NCBI RefSeq assembly: GCF_025766255.1
Contig: NW_026516666.1
Span: 558,001 to 622,000 of the forward strand
Direction of reading: 5' to 3'
Origin: Zychaea mexicana
Taxonomy: Eukaryota > Mucoromycota > Mucoromycetes > Mucorales > Lichtheimiaceae
Length of the DNA stretch: 64,000 bases
Shown here: positions 62,417 through 64,000 of the stretch, one piece after another
How positions within the stretch are numbered: position 1 is the first letter of the stretch
Layout of the letters: every line of letters starts with the position of its first letter
Translations under genes and position numbers: made by a program
The notes under the pieces: generated by a model
Told to the model about the DNA's origin: nothing
The model's input: only the letters and a program-made list of their open reading frames with translations
The model's database searches: none

Positions 62417-63654
62417 ATGGGAACCCAACAACGACCCAGCACAGGACCTACGACATCAATGCTGAAACGCTGGCACAGCAAACGGATGGCCGGACTACAC
62501 GAATTACCAACGCTAGAGCAAGTGCTGCGACGGCAAAGTCGGCCTCCGGTGTGTTTGTACAACTACTACATTGTTCTCCGCGACCGTCTCGAGCTCGAGA
62601 CGCTGCTCGACTTTTGGCTGGATGTGCAGCAAGCGCGCGTATTGCATAGACGGTACTTGAAACAGCAACAGCAACAACTACAAAGCAAAAAGTCATTCAT
62701 CACTCTATCGCCCACGCCATCGAACTTATCGCATGAACAGCAGTTGACCCACTCGCTATTGCTGGCATCATCGGCGCCATCCGTTGTCACCGAGACGCAC
62801 ATGGCGCAGGTGGTCGAGCGTATCTATTTGCGTTACATTGTGCCGAGTGCGGAAAAGGAACTTTTTCATCTTCCGTTGTCGATGCGCGATGCTATTACTG
62901 AAAAAGGTCTTGCAGATGACCCGGTCGTCTACAACCAGGCACAGAAGTATGTCTATCAATTGCTGCAGGCAACTTGGCCCCAATTTCTGCAATACAAGGT
63001 CTTTATGAACCTCACTCTGCATCAACAGCTCGGTCGCGTTGCCGTGGGTCTTGCAAGTCTGCTTATCGGCTTTTCCATCGAGTTCTCGTTGATCTTTTTG
63101 AATTTTCAACCTTGGCATTATCGACTATCGGTAAGCAGATAATTACGGAATGTTTTTTATGCTTTGTGCGAGGATGAGTCCGTCAAGAAATTGTTTAAGA
63201 GTCAAAGGTGGTGAGGGAATGCTAATAAAGAGAGAGAAGACCTGCACTCCTAACTATATAACACGGGGTAAAATAGGGCATCGTACCTATCTTGTTCGGA
63301 GTGTACTGCTTGATCTCGGGTTTGACAGGAGTAGATCCGATATGGGTGCTGGCGTTCAACGTCAGGTAATTAAGGAAGGATCTGATGATGTCTTACTGCT
63401 ATTTGCCCCTCTCCTTGGACGTTTTACTAATATCGTGTCTTCTTTTTCTCCTCACATCTTCTTCACACCCCTGATGTTGATTACTGATAACGTGAATATA
63501 TAGTGAGACAACCACATTTCATTTTAACCGGATACAACAGCCCAAGGTCAGAGAAATTCTGGTAGCTCGGTCTGTCATCGTGCTGAGTATATGTTTGCTT
63601 ATCACGATCATATTACTGGTGTTATTTTGTGCAGTGCCAGGGAAACGACTGTAA
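62417..63654 (+). CDS. RAX1: RAX1-like RGS-domain membrane protein
   Basis: A 317-aa protein in three exons (62417-63130, 63277-63365 and 63504-63654) with consistent phases. The N-terminal RGS-type domain (about residues 25-195) begins LHELPTLEQVLRRQSRPPVC and contains YIVLRDRLELETLLDFWLD, followed by ATWPQFLQYKVF. Three hydrophobic segments come after it: VAVGLASLLIGFSIEF, IVPILFGVYCLISGL and VIVLSICLLITIILLVLF. The protein ends CAVPGKRL, matching the C-terminal layout of fungal Rax1. In yeast Rax1 marks the cell poles for bipolar bud-site selection; in a filamentous fungus a polarity role is inferred. The RGS domain contains a Gln-rich insertion between its halves. Confidence 0.82.
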
Positions 63655-64000
63655 TAGCCTGACGTACCATAATACTTCACTGCATATATTCACAAACATC
63701 GTATACTCCTCGCAATGTTTTTTATTAACGTGCACATATACACCACACTATACACATCTCTTTTTAAACTTTCTATCTCTCTGCTAATATACTATTATCA
63801 CCACCGTTTTTGTTGTTTTTTAAAATCAAACAAAAAGAGTATGCAAGGATCATTATTCATTACCTTCGATCTGTTGATAGCGTTGTAATACCACCTTCTG
63901 AAAAGCGTTAAAGACAGAAGTATTTACACTGCAGTAATTAATAGTGCTCATGCAAATAAAGGCTCTCCTAGCATGTACATAGTCAGACATCCGGATTTAT
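63655..64000. other. Right-edge flank, no gene seen
   Basis: 3' flank of the RAX1-like gene, AT-rich, with no supportable open frame before the window ends. Confidence 0.5.

Overview
This is nuclear DNA from a filamentous fungus, most likely an early-diverging one of the Mucoromycota (order Mucorales). The evidence is many short GT-AG introns (about 40-250 bp), CT-rich promoters, a chitin synthase with a myosin-like domain, a SIN3 corepressor, a SKI8 WD40 protein, a DOA10/SSM4 ubiquitin ligase and a RAX1-type RGS membrane protein. No rRNA, tRNA, CRISPR array, bacterial operon or intact transposon was recognised. Gene models were built by hand from splice sites. Each multi-exon model sums to a whole number of codons, but none has transcript support.

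Layout. 1-4.9 kb is mostly non-coding, with one possibly decayed gene at about 2.5-3.0 kb. 4.9-6.3 kb is SKI8 (+). 7.6-14.8 kb (all -) is a three-member tandem family of seven-pass membrane proteins that I cannot name; two copies end in a separately spliced exon with a PPPPY motif, and the middle copy has lost that tail. 15.7-21.8 kb (-) is SIN3 in 14 exons. 22.2-23.8 kb (-) is an FMN-dependent 2-hydroxyacid oxidase ending in AKL, a peroxisomal signal. 23.8-27.2 kb has no recognised gene. 27.2-28.0 kb (+) is a PRL-type phosphatase without a CaaX box, and 28.3-29.1 kb (-) is a single-pass membrane protein with a PPAY tail. 29.7-33.1 kb (-) is an RSPRY1-like SPRY-RING protein. 34.1-34.9 kb (+) is a two-exon hypothetical gene. 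37.0-38.5 kb (+) is a LigB/DOPA-type extradiol dioxygenase, followed by a 45-codon ORF for a possible tail-anchored microprotein. 39.4-45.3 kb (+) is the chitin synthase, and 45.7-46.8 kb (-) is a secreted expansin/RlpA-like protein. 50.2-51.5 kb (-) is a Whi5/Nrm1-like G1/S repressor with an MCB box in its promoter. 54.2-59.3 kb (-) is DOA10. 60.5-61.8 kb (-) is a BAX-inhibitor-1 family protein, divergent from RAX1 (+) at 62.4-63.7 kb.

Common themes. Ubiquitin and membrane quality control recur: DOA10, an RSPRY1-like RING protein, and three membrane proteins with PPxY tails of the kind bound by WW-domain (Rsp5/NEDD4) ligases. Cell-wall and polarity functions also recur: chitin synthase, the expansin-like protein and RAX1. 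These neighbours are not an operon, and any functional link is inference. The best candidate for something undescribed is the 7.6-14.8 kb family with its modular PPxY terminal exon.
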